Positions 25,676-34,114 are shown, counted from the first letter of the stretch. The stretch is DNA of 64,000 nucleotides from Streptomyces sp. BA2 (GCF_009769735.1 NZ_WSRO01000002.1:2616001-2680000); one strand, 5' to 3'. Notes: generated from the sequence alone by a model not told the origin. A program made the numbers and translations.

Positions 25676-26536
25676 TCACAGCTCCTTGCGGAGATCCCGC
25701 AGGATCTCCTTTGTGCGATGTGCCGTCGCGGCCTGCGCCGCCATGCGGTCCATGACCTCGAGGTGGGTCGCCACCTCGGTGCGCGCGTCCAGATAGACGG
25801 CGCCGGTCAGGTACTCGCTGTAGACCATGTCCGGCAACTCCGCCATGGCGAAGCGGAAGAGCACGAACGGTCCGTACGTGCCCGGGTGCGGACCCGCCGC
25901 GAACGGCGCGATCTGCAGCGTCACATGAGGAAGTTCGACGGCTTCGAGCAGCTTGTCGATCTGCTCGCGCATCACATCGGAGCCGCCCACCGGCCTGCGC
26001 AGGGCGGTCTCGTCCATCACGATCCAGACCCGTGGCGCGTCCTCGCGGTCGAGCAGTGACTGGCGCTCCATGCGCAGCGCCACGTACCGCTCGATGTCCT
26101 CGGGGCGGGTCTGGCCGATCGCCCCCGAGCGCATCACACCTCGCGCGTACTCCTCGGTCTGCAGCAGACCTGGCACGAAGTGCGGTTCGTAGGACCTGAT
26201 GAGGCTGGCTGCCCCCTCCAGGCTGACGTACATGCTGAACCAGCCCGGCAGGATGTCGTGGAACCGCTGCCACCAGCCCGGCTTGTTCGCCTCCTCGGCG
26301 AGCGTCACGAAGGCGTCGGCCTCGTCGTCGGCGACGCCGTAGGACTTCAGGAGGAGCTGGAGATACGGGATCTTGAGCGCGACCTCGGCCATCTCCATGC
26401 GGCGGACCGTGGCGGGGGCCACGCGGAGAATCCGCGCGGCCTCCTCCCGCTTGAGGCCTGCGCGCTCACGCAGGTCCTGCAAGCGACGGCCTAGGACGAC
26501 CTGGCCGACGGTCGGCGCGGACCGCGGTTCGCTCAC
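25676..26536 (-). CDS. XRE-family regulator with DUF5753 domain (WhiJ-like)
   Basis: The protein has 286 residues. A helix-turn-helix of Cro/CI type lies at about 16-70 (LGRRLQDLRERAGLKREEAA, VAPATVRRMEMAEV). The DUF5753 sensor domain follows from about 105 (EPHFVPGLLQTEEYARGVM, VWIVMDETALRRPVGG, PHVTLQIAPFAAG, VYSEYLTGAVYLD). These regulators control development and secondary metabolism in Streptomyces and act with a DUF397 protein, which is encoded immediately downstream. The HATPase gene of the same kind of cluster is divergent, 155 bases away. Confidence 0.92.
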   Translation of the reverse strand: MSEPRSAPTVGQVVLGRRLQDLRERAGLKREEAARILRVAPATVRRMEMAEVALKIPYLQLLLKSYGVADDEADAFVTLAEEANKPGWWQRFHDILPGWFSMYVSLEGAASLIRSYEPHFVPGLLQTEEYARGVMRSGAIGQTRPEDIERYVALRMERQSLLDREDAPRVWIVMDETALRRPVGGSDVMREQIDKLLEAVELPHVTLQIAPFAAGPHPGTYGPFVLFRFAMAELPDMVYSEYLTGAVYLDARTEVATHLEVMDRMAAQAATAHRTKEILRDLRKEL

Positions 26537-26691
26537 GTCCTACCTCCACGTACTCCATGTCATGCCAATTCACTCCGCACCTGGAGCCGTTGCGAGCAGT
26601 GTGCCATGTGCCGTCTCGAAGGAACACGCCACTGTGCACTTTTCAGAGTGGGTCTTGCCAAGGTGTTCCCGGCGGGGCGATAGTGGATGGC

Positions 26692-27168
26692 GTGACTCCG
26701 CCCGCGCCGTTACACACAGCTGCCGCCGAGGCCCCTGTTGGCATTACTGCCGACGCGTGGGCCGATGGCGGCTCCGAGCTCTGCGTCAGCTTCGCGCTGG
26801 TGCCACGGCCGGGCTCCGCCTCACAGGCCAGACGGCTTGCGAACGCCCAGCTCCTGGGCTGGGACATAGGCGAGGAAGCCCGCGACGCCGCGGCCCTCGT
26901 GGTGTCCGAGCTGGTCACGAACGCGATCGTGCACACCGCGAGCCACCGGATCGTCTGCGAGCTCTGTACGAAGCCCGGGACCCTGCGCATAGCTGTGCGT
27001 GACGACGGATACGGATCGGGTGTCCCGCGCCCGGCACAGGAAGGGCCCGACGCCGATGAGGAGCACGGGAGGGGATTGCTTCTCGTCGGGGCGGTGAGCA
27101 GCGCGTGGGGTGTGCGGGACGAGGGCCTCGGGGCCGGCCTCACCGTGTGGGCGGAACTGCGGGCATGA
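26692..27168 (+). CDS. HATPase_c ATP-binding regulatory protein (anti-sigma-like), TTA codon at position 7
   Basis: The protein has 158 residues. GHKL-fold ATPase boxes are visible: N box ELVTNAIVHT, G1 box VRDDGYGSGVP and G2 box EEHGRGLLLVGAV. It resembles RsbW/SpoIIAB-type proteins and the ATPase partners of WhiJ/BldB-like clusters. With the GTG start at 26692, codon 7 is TTA (26710-26712), so translation should need the bldA tRNA and be tied to development. No convincing ribosome site is visible; an upstream open frame to 26557 is unlikely to be coding. Confidence 0.82.
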   Translation: MTPPAPLHTAAAEAPVGITADAWADGGSELCVSFALVPRPGSASQARRLANAQLLGWDIGEEARDAAALVVSELVTNAIVHTASHRIVCELCTKPGTLRIAVRDDGYGSGVPRPAQEGPDADEEHGRGLLLVGAVSSAWGVRDEGLGAGLTVWAELRA

Positions 27169-27244
27169 CGTGACTGCGGGCGTGACGTGACTGAGGGTGC
27201 GTGACTGAGGGTGCGGGCGTGAGGACGACGTGGACAGGGGGCGT

Positions 27245-27697
27245 GTGAGCGCGGTGACGGTGCGGCGGCGGTTGGATCTGGACACGCTGGTCCGCCTCGA
27301 ACGGAGGCGGACCGCCGCTGCCTCCCCACCGCCGCCGACGCGGCTCGCCGTCCCGGCCGGGATGTCGCAGCCTCTGGGGTGCGACGCGGTCTCGGTGCCC
27401 GCGCGGTTCGGGCCCCGGCTGATGGCGCGGCTGCCTCGGGTGGGGTGTGTGTACGAGGACGTGGATGCGGGGCGGTGGTGGTGGATCGTGCCGGCCGACT
27501 CCGATGTGGCGCTCGAGTGGCCGTCCCCCGCGTATTACGCCGCGGGGGCCGTGGTGCCGGGGGCTCGGCGCGCGCCCTCGCTGATCCACAGCCCATCGGG
27601 GGGCGAGGTCCCCTATACGCCGCCGATTCCTCTGTACCTGGCTTGGTGCAGGGCCACCGGCGCCACGCCTGCGTGGTCTCGGGCCGTGCGGGCGTAG
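27245..27697 (+). CDS. Conserved actinobacterial hypothetical protein
   Basis: The family is not recognised. The 150-residue protein is basic at its start (VTVRRRLDLDTLVRLERRR) and has aromatic-rich segments YEDVDAGRWWWIVPADSDV and EWPSPAYYAAGAVVPG, with no membrane segment or signal peptide. Codon third positions are strongly G/C, consistent with a real gene. The GTG at 27245 follows AGGGGG; a GTG at 27230 is possible. It follows the HATPase gene after a stretch of short repeats of GTGACGTGACTG-like sequence and may be part of that cluster. Confidence 0.62.
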   Translation: MSAVTVRRRLDLDTLVRLERRRTAAASPPPPTRLAVPAGMSQPLGCDAVSVPARFGPRLMARLPRVGCVYEDVDAGRWWWIVPADSDVALEWPSPAYYAAGAVVPGARRAPSLIHSPSGGEVPYTPPIPLYLAWCRATGATPAWSRAVRA

Positions 27698-27714
27698 CCT
27701 CCGGCGGTTCTGTC

Positions 27715-27734
27715 CTCAAACGCCGGACGGGCTG
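27715..27734. repeat. Copy of the CTCAAACGCCGGACGGGCTG intergenic element (family 2)
   Basis: This 20-base sequence is the exact inverse complement of 57248-57267 and a 19/20 match to 57222-57241. Here it stands alone between convergent genes, ending five bases from the acoC stop. The element recurs widely between Streptomyces genes, usually near transcript ends. Confidence 0.75.
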
Positions 27735-27738
27735 ATGC

Positions 27739-28854
27739 TCACCCCGCCACCGCCGCCTCCACCGCCGCGACCACCTCGCCCGGCGCCTCCATCTGCGCCA
27801 TGTGGCCCACCCCCTCGATGACGCGGACGGTGGCCCTCCCCTCCAGGGACGCCGCGTTGGTCGCCGGGATCACCTGATCCGCCCCGCCCCACACTGCGAC
27901 CGTCCGCACGCCCGCCGGCAGCAGGGAACTCACGTCGAGCGGCGTCCCGGCGTCCGGAGCCACGAGCGTCGGCAGGATCGTGCGGAGCGCCGCGTCCACG
28001 CCGTCCAGGCGCTTGTACTTCAGGAGGTCGTCCACCAGCTGCCGCGTCACGAGGCCCTCGTCGGCGAACAACTTGCCCAGGTGCGGGCGGAGTTCGCGCC
28101 GCGTCCCCGCCTCCGCGAAACCGCGCAGGTAGGAGGCGTCCACATCGGGTCCGTATCCGGCGGGCGCGATCAGCGTCAGGGAGCGGACCCGGCCCGGTGC
28201 CCCCGCCGCCACCGCCGTGACCACCGCACCGCCCAGCGAGTGCCCCACCAGATGCGCCCGTTCGATGCCGAGCGCGTCGAGGAAGTCCGTGACGACCGCG
28301 GCCAGCGAGGCCAGGCTGCCGTCCCCCACGTCCTTGGTGGACTCCCCGTGGCCCGGCAGGTCGAGCGCGTACACCGTATGGCGTGCCGCGAGCGGCTCCT
28401 GCACGAAGAGCCAGGAGTTCTTGTCGCCGCCGTACCCGTGGACCAGCACGATCTCCTCCGCGCCGCCGCCCGACGTCGCGTACGCCACCGCCCTGCCCTC
28501 CACCTCCGCGACACCGCTCACCAGGCTGCCCTCGTCCTCGGCCGGTACCCCGCGCGCCAGTTGCTCGCGTGCCTCGGCGGACACCCGCTCGATCTCGTCC
28601 TCCGGTACGTCATGGCCCGCGATGACCGCGATGACGCAGCCGACGGGTGCCTCACCGCCCGCGTCCGCCACGATCCGCCGCAGGACGCCGCCGCGTGGCG
28701 CCTCCAGCGTGCCCGCGATCTTGTCGGTGTCGATCTCGGCCAGATCGTCGCCCTCCTCGACCTCGTCGCCCTCCCGCGCGATCCACTCGGTGATCTTTCC
28801 GGTCTTCATGGACAGGCCCCACTTGGGCATGGTGACCCGCTCGATGAAAGGCAT
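27739..28854 (-). CDS. acoC: Acetoin dehydrogenase E2 component: lipoyl domain plus alpha/beta hydrolase
   Basis: The protein has 371 residues. An N-terminal lipoyl domain has the modified lysine in DTDKI (Lys45). After a short linker at about 85-120, an alpha/beta-hydrolase domain follows, with oxyanion strand VLVHGYGG, nucleophile GHSLGG (Ser206), an acid in GGADQVIP and His in GVGHMAQMEAP. This two-domain form, rather than a classical catalytic E2, is what AcoC of acetoin-cleaving systems has. It would transfer the acetyl group from acetoin to CoA. The start is 11 bases after the acoB stop. An E3-binding domain is not obvious. Confidence 0.88.
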   Translation of the reverse strand: MPFIERVTMPKWGLSMKTGKITEWIAREGDEVEEGDDLAEIDTDKIAGTLEAPRGGVLRRIVADAGGEAPVGCVIAVIAGHDVPEDEIERVSAEAREQLARGVPAEDEGSLVSGVAEVEGRAVAYATSGGGAEEIVLVHGYGGDKNSWLFVQEPLAARHTVYALDLPGHGESTKDVGDGSLASLAAVVTDFLDALGIERAHLVGHSLGGAVVTAVAAGAPGRVRSLTLIAPAGYGPDVDASYLRGFAEAGTRRELRPHLGKLFADEGLVTRQLVDDLLKYKRLDGVDAALRTILPTLVAPDAGTPLDVSSLLPAGVRTVAVWGGADQVIPATNAASLEGRATVRVIEGVGHMAQMEAPGEVVAAVEAAVAG

Positions 28855-28865
28855 CCTCGGCGTCC

Positions 28866-29879
28866 TCACGGCTTCCAGTTGACGACTGCCTTGACCGCGG
28901 CGGCGACCCGCGCGGCGTCCGGCACATAGAGGTCTTCGAGCGTCGGGCTGAACGGCACTGGTGTGTGCGGCGCGGTCACCGTCTCGATCGGTGCGCGCAG
29001 CGCCCCGAACGCCTCGCGCGCCACGAGCGCCGAGATGTCTGCCGCCATCCCGCAGCGCGGTCCGGCCTCGTCGACCACGACGAGGCGTCCGGTGGCCGTG
29101 ACGCTCTCGATGATCGTGTCGGCGTCCAGCGGGCTCGTGGTGCGGGGGTCGATGACCTCGCAGCTCATCCCGGTCGTTGCCAGGTCGTCGGCCGCTTCGG
29201 AGGCGACGCGCACCATGCGGCCGAGGGCCACGATCGTCACGTCCTCGCCCTCGCGCACGATGTCCGCCTCGCCGAAGGGGATCGTGTAGCTCTCGGCGGG
29301 GACGTCGCCCACCACGTCGTACATCGCCTTGTGCTCGCAGAAGATCACCGGGTCGTCGTCCCTGATCGCCTGGATCATCAGCCCTTTCGCGTCGTACGGG
29401 GATGAGGGCAGGACGACCTTCAGGCCCGGCACGGCCGTGAACGCCGGGTACATGGCCTGCGAGTGCTGCGCAGCCGCCCGAAGGCCGGCCCCGTACATGG
29501 TGCGGATGACGACGGGAGTGACGGCCTTGCCGCCGAACATGTACCGGAACTTCGCCGCCTGGTTGAAGATCTGGTCGAAGCACACGCCCATGAAGTCGAT
29601 GAACATGAGCTCGGCGACGGGCCGCAGGCCGCGCGTCGCGGCGCCGATCGCCGCGCCGATGAACGCCGACTCCGAGATCGGGGTGTCGAGGACCCGCCCG
29701 GGGAAGCGCGGATACAGCCCCTTCGTCACGCCCAACACCCCGCCCCAGGCGTCGGATTCGCCGGGTGCTCCCGCACCGCCCGCGTTGTCCTCGCCCATGA
29801 CGATGACCGAGGGGTCGCGCTCCATCTCCTGCGCCAGTGCTTCGCCCAGCGCCTCGCGATAACTGATGCTGCGTGTCAC
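28866..29879 (-). CDS. acoB: Acetoin/2-oxoacid dehydrogenase E1 beta subunit
   Basis: This transketolase-like beta subunit has 337 residues. It opens ISYREALGEALAQEM and has the E1-beta landmarks VIVMGEDNAGG, LDTPISESAFIGAAIGAA, AELMFIDFMGVCFDQIFNQ, PVVIRTMYGAG and a C-terminal transketolase domain (DVTIVALGRMV, DPRTTSPLD). With the E1-alpha gene 12 bases upstream and the E2 gene 11 bases downstream it forms a tight operon. The alpha/beta-hydrolase E2 points to acetoin rather than pyruvate or branched-chain substrates. Confidence 0.9.
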   Translation of the reverse strand: MTRSISYREALGEALAQEMERDPSVIVMGEDNAGGAGAPGESDAWGGVLGVTKGLYPRFPGRVLDTPISESAFIGAAIGAATRGLRPVAELMFIDFMGVCFDQIFNQAAKFRYMFGGKAVTPVVIRTMYGAGLRAAAQHSQAMYPAFTAVPGLKVVLPSSPYDAKGLMIQAIRDDDPVIFCEHKAMYDVVGDVPAESYTIPFGEADIVREGEDVTIVALGRMVRVASEAADDLATTGMSCEVIDPRTTSPLDADTIIESVTATGRLVVVDEAGPRCGMAADISALVAREAFGALRAPIETVTAPHTPVPFSPTLEDLYVPDAARVAAAVKAVVNWKP

Positions 29880-29891
29880 GGCCCGCTCCCC

Positions 29892-30851
29892 TCAGAGGTA
29901 CGAGATGTAGACGTCGGTCTCCAGATCCGCGCCGGTGGGCAGGGGCGCAGCCCGCGCCTCCGAGACGGCCTCGTCGATCAACTGGGCGACCTCGGTGTCG
30001 ATCGCGTCGAGCTGGGCCTCCGTGAGTACGCCGGAGACCCGCTTCCGGAAGCGGGTGATGCAGTCGAGTTCGGCGCGGGCGTGGCGCACCTCGTCCGCCC
30101 GGTACTTCTGCTGGTCGCCCTCGAAGTGGCCGTAGTAGCGGGTGAGTTGGACCTCGATGAGGGTGGGGCCGCCACCGGAGCGTGCCCGCTCGACCGCCTC
30201 GCCCGCCGCGTCGTGCACCGCGAAGAAGTCGAAGCCGTCGACGGTGACGCCGGGCATGCCGAAGGCCGCCGCGCGGGCCGCGATGGAGCCGCCGCCCACG
30301 GACCACTCGGCCGATGTGGCCTCCGCGTAGCCGTTGTTCTCGGCGACGAAGACGGCGGGCAGCTGCCAGACGGACGCGAGGTTCAGGGATTCGAGGGTGG
30401 TTCCCTGGTTGCTGCCGCCGTCACCGAAGAAGGCCACGCCGACACCGCCGTCCCCGCGCACCTTCGCGGCGAGTGCGGCGCCGCAGATGAGTGGCGGCCC
30501 GCCGCCGACGATGCCGTTGGCGCCGAGCATGCCCTTGGAGAGGTCGGCGATGTGCATGGAGCCGCCCTTGCCGTGGCACGCCCCGGTCGTGCGCCCGTAG
30601 ATCTCGGCCATCATCGACTTCACGTCGACGTGCTTGGCGATGCAGTGACCGTGGCCCCGGTGCGTGGACGCGATGACGTCGCGGTCGTCGTCGAGATGCG
30701 CGCACACCCCGGCGGCGGATGCCTCCTCACCTGCGTACAGGTGGACGAAGCCGGGGATGTCGCCGGTCGCGAACTCCTCGTGGAGGCGCTCCTCGAAGTC
30801 GCGGATCGTACGCATCGTGCGGTACGCGTCCAGGAGTGCGGTGTCGGTCAC
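29892..30851 (-). CDS. acoA: Acetoin/2-oxoacid dehydrogenase E1 alpha subunit (ThDP-dependent)
   Basis: The protein has 319 residues. The thiamine-diphosphate motif runs GDGGSNQG to ENN (GDG-x(n)-NN form). Other E1-alpha signs are RTIRDFEERLHEEFATGDIPG, GACHGKGGSMHIAD and YYGHFEGDQQKYR. It decarboxylates or cleaves the 2-oxo/acetoin substrate and passes the two-carbon unit to the lipoyl arm of E2. The start is GTG at 30851, chosen because AAAGGAG lies eight bases upstream. No E3 (dihydrolipoamide dehydrogenase) gene is in the operon. The upstream gap has many GTTGC half-sites. Confidence 0.9.
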   Translation of the reverse strand: MTDTALLDAYRTMRTIRDFEERLHEEFATGDIPGFVHLYAGEEASAAGVCAHLDDDRDVIASTHRGHGHCIAKHVDVKSMMAEIYGRTTGACHGKGGSMHIADLSKGMLGANGIVGGGPPLICGAALAAKVRGDGGVGVAFFGDGGSNQGTTLESLNLASVWQLPAVFVAENNGYAEATSAEWSVGGGSIAARAAAFGMPGVTVDGFDFFAVHDAAGEAVERARSGGGPTLIEVQLTRYYGHFEGDQQKYRADEVRHARAELDCITRFRKRVSGVLTEAQLDAIDTEVAQLIDEAVSEARAAPLPTGADLETDVYISYL

Positions 30852-30874
30852 GGAAGAACTCCTTTGCCTGCGCG

Positions 30875-30950
30875 GTTGCGGAGTTGCCTGCATGGGGTAT
30901 GGCACTGCGGCCTGGATGAACCGGCAACAGTTGCCCGGGGTTGCAACCCC
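30875..30950. promoter_or_regulatory. Cluster of GTTGC/GCAAC half-sites between acoA and the ABC exporter
   Basis: Two direct GTTGC copies (30875-30879, 30883-30887) are followed by the palindrome GGCAAC-A-GTTGCC (30923-30935) and the perfect 14-bp palindrome GGGGTTGCAACCCC (30937-30950). That is six half-sites in 76 bases in the divergent promoter region, suggesting a dimeric regulator controlling one or both transcripts. No regulator gene adjoins. Confidence 0.55.
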
Positions 30951-32998
30951 GCACAGGACGTACGCAAACGGAGAAGGAGAAGCAGACGAACGACAAACAG
31001 AACCACTCCCAGGAGCACATCAACTCACGGAAACAGAGCGGGACTTCGGAGTCGGAGGCGCTGCTCTTCGGCGGACCTCTGCGCTACGACACCGGCTGGG
31101 CGCAGCACGAGGAGGCCTTCCTCCAGCTGGGGTTCCGGTCCATGCTGAAGCGGCTTCCCGCACTCCTCGCCGCCAGCTTCCGGCTCGCGTGGCAGGCCGA
31201 CCGGCGGGCGGCGCGCATCGTCATCGGCTCCGAGGTGGGCCGCGGACTCGCCCAGGCGGTGAGCCTCCTCGCGGTCAACAGCATCCTCGGCCGCCTGATG
31301 ACCGACGCCCCGATCGCCGACCGGCTGCGCGGCGCGGCGCCCGCCCTGGTGACGATGGCGTGCGTGCTGTTCGTCGCCGCGCTGCTGCGCGCCGCGTCGA
31401 CGTACGCGACGGGTCGTCTCGAACCGAAGGTCGAGCGCGTCGCCACCGAGCAGTACTTGGAGAGGGCCGCGTCGGTGGAGCTCTCGGCCATCGAGGACGA
31501 CGCGTTCCACAAGCTGCTCGACACGGCGCAGTACGGAGCCGCATCCGCGCGCCGCATGATCGGCATCGCCACGCGCGTGGTGAACGCGATGATCTCGCTG
31601 ATCGCGGCGGCGAGCGTGCTGACCGTCCTGCACCCGGTGCTGCTTCCGCTCCTGGTCACGATGACCCTGCCGAGCGCGTGGAGCGCCCTGACGATCGCCC
31701 GGCGCCGCTATGTCTCCTTCCACGCGTGGGTGCAGCACGCCCGCGCGGGACGCCTCATCGGCAGCCTGCTCACGGAGGCACGGGCGGCCCCGGAGATCCG
31801 GGTGCACGGCGTGGGGCCCTTCCTGCTGCGGCACTTCCGGTCGATGTCGGAGGCGGCGGAGGAGGAGCAGGCGCGCCTGGCGCGGCTCGCCGCCCGTACG
31901 GGCCTGATCGCGGCGGCCTGGACGGGCGTCGCCACCGCGGCGACGTACGCGACGCTCGGCGGGCTGCTGCTCGCGGGGGCGATGGCGCTGTCCGTCGCGG
32001 GCACCGCCGTCATCGCGATCCGCACCGGCGCGTCCAACCTCGACACGCTCGTCCTGGAGATCAACTCCCTGCACGAGGACGCCCTGTTCGTCGGCGACCT
32101 GGAGCGGCTCTTCGTGGAGGCGGCGCAGCGCGCGATCCCGGCCGGCGGGGCCGAACTGCCGCCGGATCCACGGGAGATACGGTTCGAGAACGTCACCTTC
32201 CGCTATCCGGGAGCCTCGGGCAAGGACGCGCTCAGCGACATCTCCCTCACCCTGCCCACCGGGAAGATCGTCGCCCTGGTGGGCGAGAACGGCTCCGGCA
32301 AGACCACTCTGGTGAAGCTGCTCGCCGGTCTGTACGCGCCGAAGGGCGGCCGGATCCTGTGGGACGACGTCGACGCGGCGACCGCGGACCGGCATCAACT
32401 GGCGGCGCGCATCGCGATGGTGGCGCAGGACTTCAAGCGGTGGCCGTTCACGGCGCGTGTGAACATCGCGATCGGCCGGTCGTCCGTGCCGCTCACGGAC
32501 GACCGCCTCGATGCCTCGGTCGATGAGGCCGGCGCCGGGGACGTCGTGGCCGATCTGCCGCGCGGGCTCGACACGTTGCTGGCCCGCGCGTTCACCGGCG
32601 GGCACGAGCTGTCGGGCGGTCAGTGGCAGCGGCTCGGCATCGCACGCGCCGCGTACCGGCGCGGCAGCATCCTCATCGTGGACGAGCCGACGGCGGCACT
32701 GGACGCACGGGCCGAGCTGGAGGTCTTCGAGAAGATCAGGGCCCTTGCCGGGACGGGCCAGACCGTCATCCTCATCACCCATCGCCTGGCGTCGGTGCGC
32801 CACGCGGACCTGGTCCATGTCCTGGAGGGAGGGCGCCTGGTGGAGTCGGGCACACCGGACGAACTCCTGCGGACCGGCGGGGTCTACGCGGAGCTGTACG
32901 CGCTGCAGGCCGACCAGTTCACGGCGAAGATCCCGAAGACGCCGAAGACGCCGAAGACGCCGAAGATCCCCTCACCGAACGGGCACGCCGAGCACTGA
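30941..32998 (+). CDS. ABC exporter, fused membrane and ATPase domains
   Basis: This half-transporter has up to 685 residues. An N-terminal hydrophilic lead of about 70 residues is followed by the transmembrane domain (about 90-390) and an ATPase domain with Walker A GENGSGKTT, signature LSGGQWQRLGIARA, Walker B ILIVDEP and switch His in LITHRLAS. The C-terminus repeats KTPKTPKTP, matched by a 9-base DNA repeat. The start is uncertain: TTG at 30941 lies inside a palindrome; the only downstream ATG is 31141, yet coding bias seems to begin near 30965, after a GGAGAAGGAG. Substrate unknown; similar exporters sit in peptide-export loci. Confidence 0.86.
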   Translation: MQPRTGRTQTEKEKQTNDKQNHSQEHINSRKQSGTSESEALLFGGPLRYDTGWAQHEEAFLQLGFRSMLKRLPALLAASFRLAWQADRRAARIVIGSEVGRGLAQAVSLLAVNSILGRLMTDAPIADRLRGAAPALVTMACVLFVAALLRAASTYATGRLEPKVERVATEQYLERAASVELSAIEDDAFHKLLDTAQYGAASARRMIGIATRVVNAMISLIAAASVLTVLHPVLLPLLVTMTLPSAWSALTIARRRYVSFHAWVQHARAGRLIGSLLTEARAAPEIRVHGVGPFLLRHFRSMSEAAEEEQARLARLAARTGLIAAAWTGVATAATYATLGGLLLAGAMALSVAGTAVIAIRTGASNLDTLVLEINSLHEDALFVGDLERLFVEAAQRAIPAGGAELPPDPREIRFENVTFRYPGASGKDALSDISLTLPTGKIVALVGENGSGKTTLVKLLAGLYAPKGGRILWDDVDAATADRHQLAARIAMVAQDFKRWPFTARVNIAIGRSSVPLTDDRLDASVDEAGAGDVVADLPRGLDTLLARAFTGGHELSGGQWQRLGIARAAYRRGSILIVDEPTAALDARAELEVFEKIRALAGTGQTVILITHRLASVRHADLVHVLEGGRLVESGTPDELLRTGGVYAELYALQADQFTAKIPKTPKTPKTPKIPSPNGHAEH

Positions 32999-33002
32999 TG
33001 TC

Positions 33003-33212
33003 TCAGGCGGCGGCCGCCACCTCGGTCACCTCGATCACGGCGCTCGCGTCGGGCTCGCGCACGATCACGAGGAAGGCGTCGGACGCGAGGTCCATCACGA
33101 CCTCCGCCTGCTGTCCCTCCATGCGGCGGGCCCGCGCGAACTCCTCCGCGGGCCACGATCCTCGCGGCCCACCGGCCGGAAAGCGTTCAAGTACCACTCG
33201 GCTGTTCATCAT
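33003..33212 (-). CDS. Small hypothetical protein
   Basis: The family is not recognised. The 69-residue protein starts MMNSRVVLERFPAGGPRG, has a Glu/Arg-rich middle (AEEFARARRMEGQQ) and ends with an extended beta-like stretch FLVIVREPDASAVIEVTEV. There is no signal peptide. AAGGA lies 4-7 bases before the ATG pair. It is convergent with the ABC exporter gene, four bases between the stops. Strong G/C third positions support coding. Confidence 0.6.
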   Translation of the reverse strand: MMNSRVVLERFPAGGPRGSWPAEEFARARRMEGQQAEVVMDLASDAFLVIVREPDASAVIEVTEVAAAA

Positions 33213-33325
33213 CGTCCTTCTGCTCCCCCGTTGGCAGTCCTGACGGACTCTCATGGAGTAGAACGCGCCGAGAGGTGGAAAGGACTCGCAACGTGACGGA
33301 CCTGACACCTGGTTGTGTCGGTTCG

Positions 33326-34015
33326 TCACATCTCGTACTCGTCGTGATACCTCAGCCGGCTGCTGCCCGCGGGCGCCCCGAGCCCTGTCGCCCGCCCCTT
33401 CGGCTCCTCCCACTCCTCCTGCCGGCCAAGGGCGGTGAGGTCGAGGAGGCTCGAATAGGAGGCGACCCAGTCGGTGCCGCGGTCGTACGTCGAGTACGTG
33501 TGGAAGACGCGGTCGCCGTCCCGCAGGAAGCAGCTGAGGCCCGGCTGCTCGAAGGACTCGTCGCCCTCGCCGACGGTGGCGTCGAAGTCGCGGTTGAAGT
33601 CGCTGCCGCAGGAGGAGTACCACGGCACCGTCCAGCCCATCCGCGCCTTGAAGGGCAGGATCTTGGTGAAGGGCGCCCGGGAGACGGCGATGAAGTTCGT
33701 GCTGCGGGCCCGCAGATGGGCCAGGTGGCCGATCTGGTCGAGGAAGGCCGAGCAGCTGCGGCAGCCGGCGTCCCACTCCGGCGCGAACATGAAGTGGTAG
33801 ACGATCAGTTGGGCGTCCCCGTCGAAGAGGTCGAACAGCGTCGCCTTGCCGTCGGAACCGTCGAAGAGGTACTCCTTGCCGATCTCGACCATCGGAAGCC
33901 GGCGCCGCTCGGCGTTGAGCGCGTCACGCGCCCGCGTCTGAGCCTTCTCCTTGGCGAGCAGTTCCTGGCGCGCGGTGAGCCACTCCTCGCGCGTGACGAT
34001 GTCGGGAAGTCCCAT
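33326..34015 (-). CDS. DUF899 family thioredoxin-like protein
   Basis: The protein has 229 residues. The family start IVTREEWLTARQELLAKEK is followed by LPMVEIGKEYLFDG, LFDLFDGDAQLIVYHFMF, CRSCSAFLDQIGHLAHL (a thioredoxin-like CxxC), SRAPFTKILPFKARMGW and FLRDGDRVFHTYSTYDRG. DUF899 proteins have a thioredoxin fold and unproven function, probably redox. The start ATG at 34015 fits the family. The P450 gene lies upstream on the same strand. Confidence 0.9.
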   Translation of the reverse strand: MGLPDIVTREEWLTARQELLAKEKAQTRARDALNAERRRLPMVEIGKEYLFDGSDGKATLFDLFDGDAQLIVYHFMFAPEWDAGCRSCSAFLDQIGHLAHLRARSTNFIAVSRAPFTKILPFKARMGWTVPWYSSCGSDFNRDFDATVGEGDESFEQPGLSCFLRDGDRVFHTYSTYDRGTDWVASYSSLLDLTALGRQEEWEEPKGRATGLGAPAGSSRLRYHDEYEM

Positions 34016-34042
34016 GGTCCCTCAGTCCCTCCTGCGGACCCG

Positions 34043-34070
34043 CCCCTCGGATCCGTACTTCTCCGAGGGG
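34043..34070 (-). terminator. 9-bp hairpin between P450 and DUF899 genes
   Basis: CCCCTCGGA (34043-34051) and TCCGAGGGG (34062-34070) form a perfect stem with a ten-base loop, 28 bases before the DUF899 start and 91 bases after the P450 stop. It may be the P450 terminator or an untranslated leader structure. Confidence 0.45.
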
Positions 34071-34114
34071 TGACCTGCGGACTCACCGGAACTCATCGGT
34101 CGCGGCGAAGAAAC

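Noticed and set aside
27739..30306. Single giant minus-strand protein spanning acoC and part of acoB/acoA
   Set aside because: Only the part after 28854 is protein-like (lipoyl domain start); the rest is the wrong frame of acoB and acoA.
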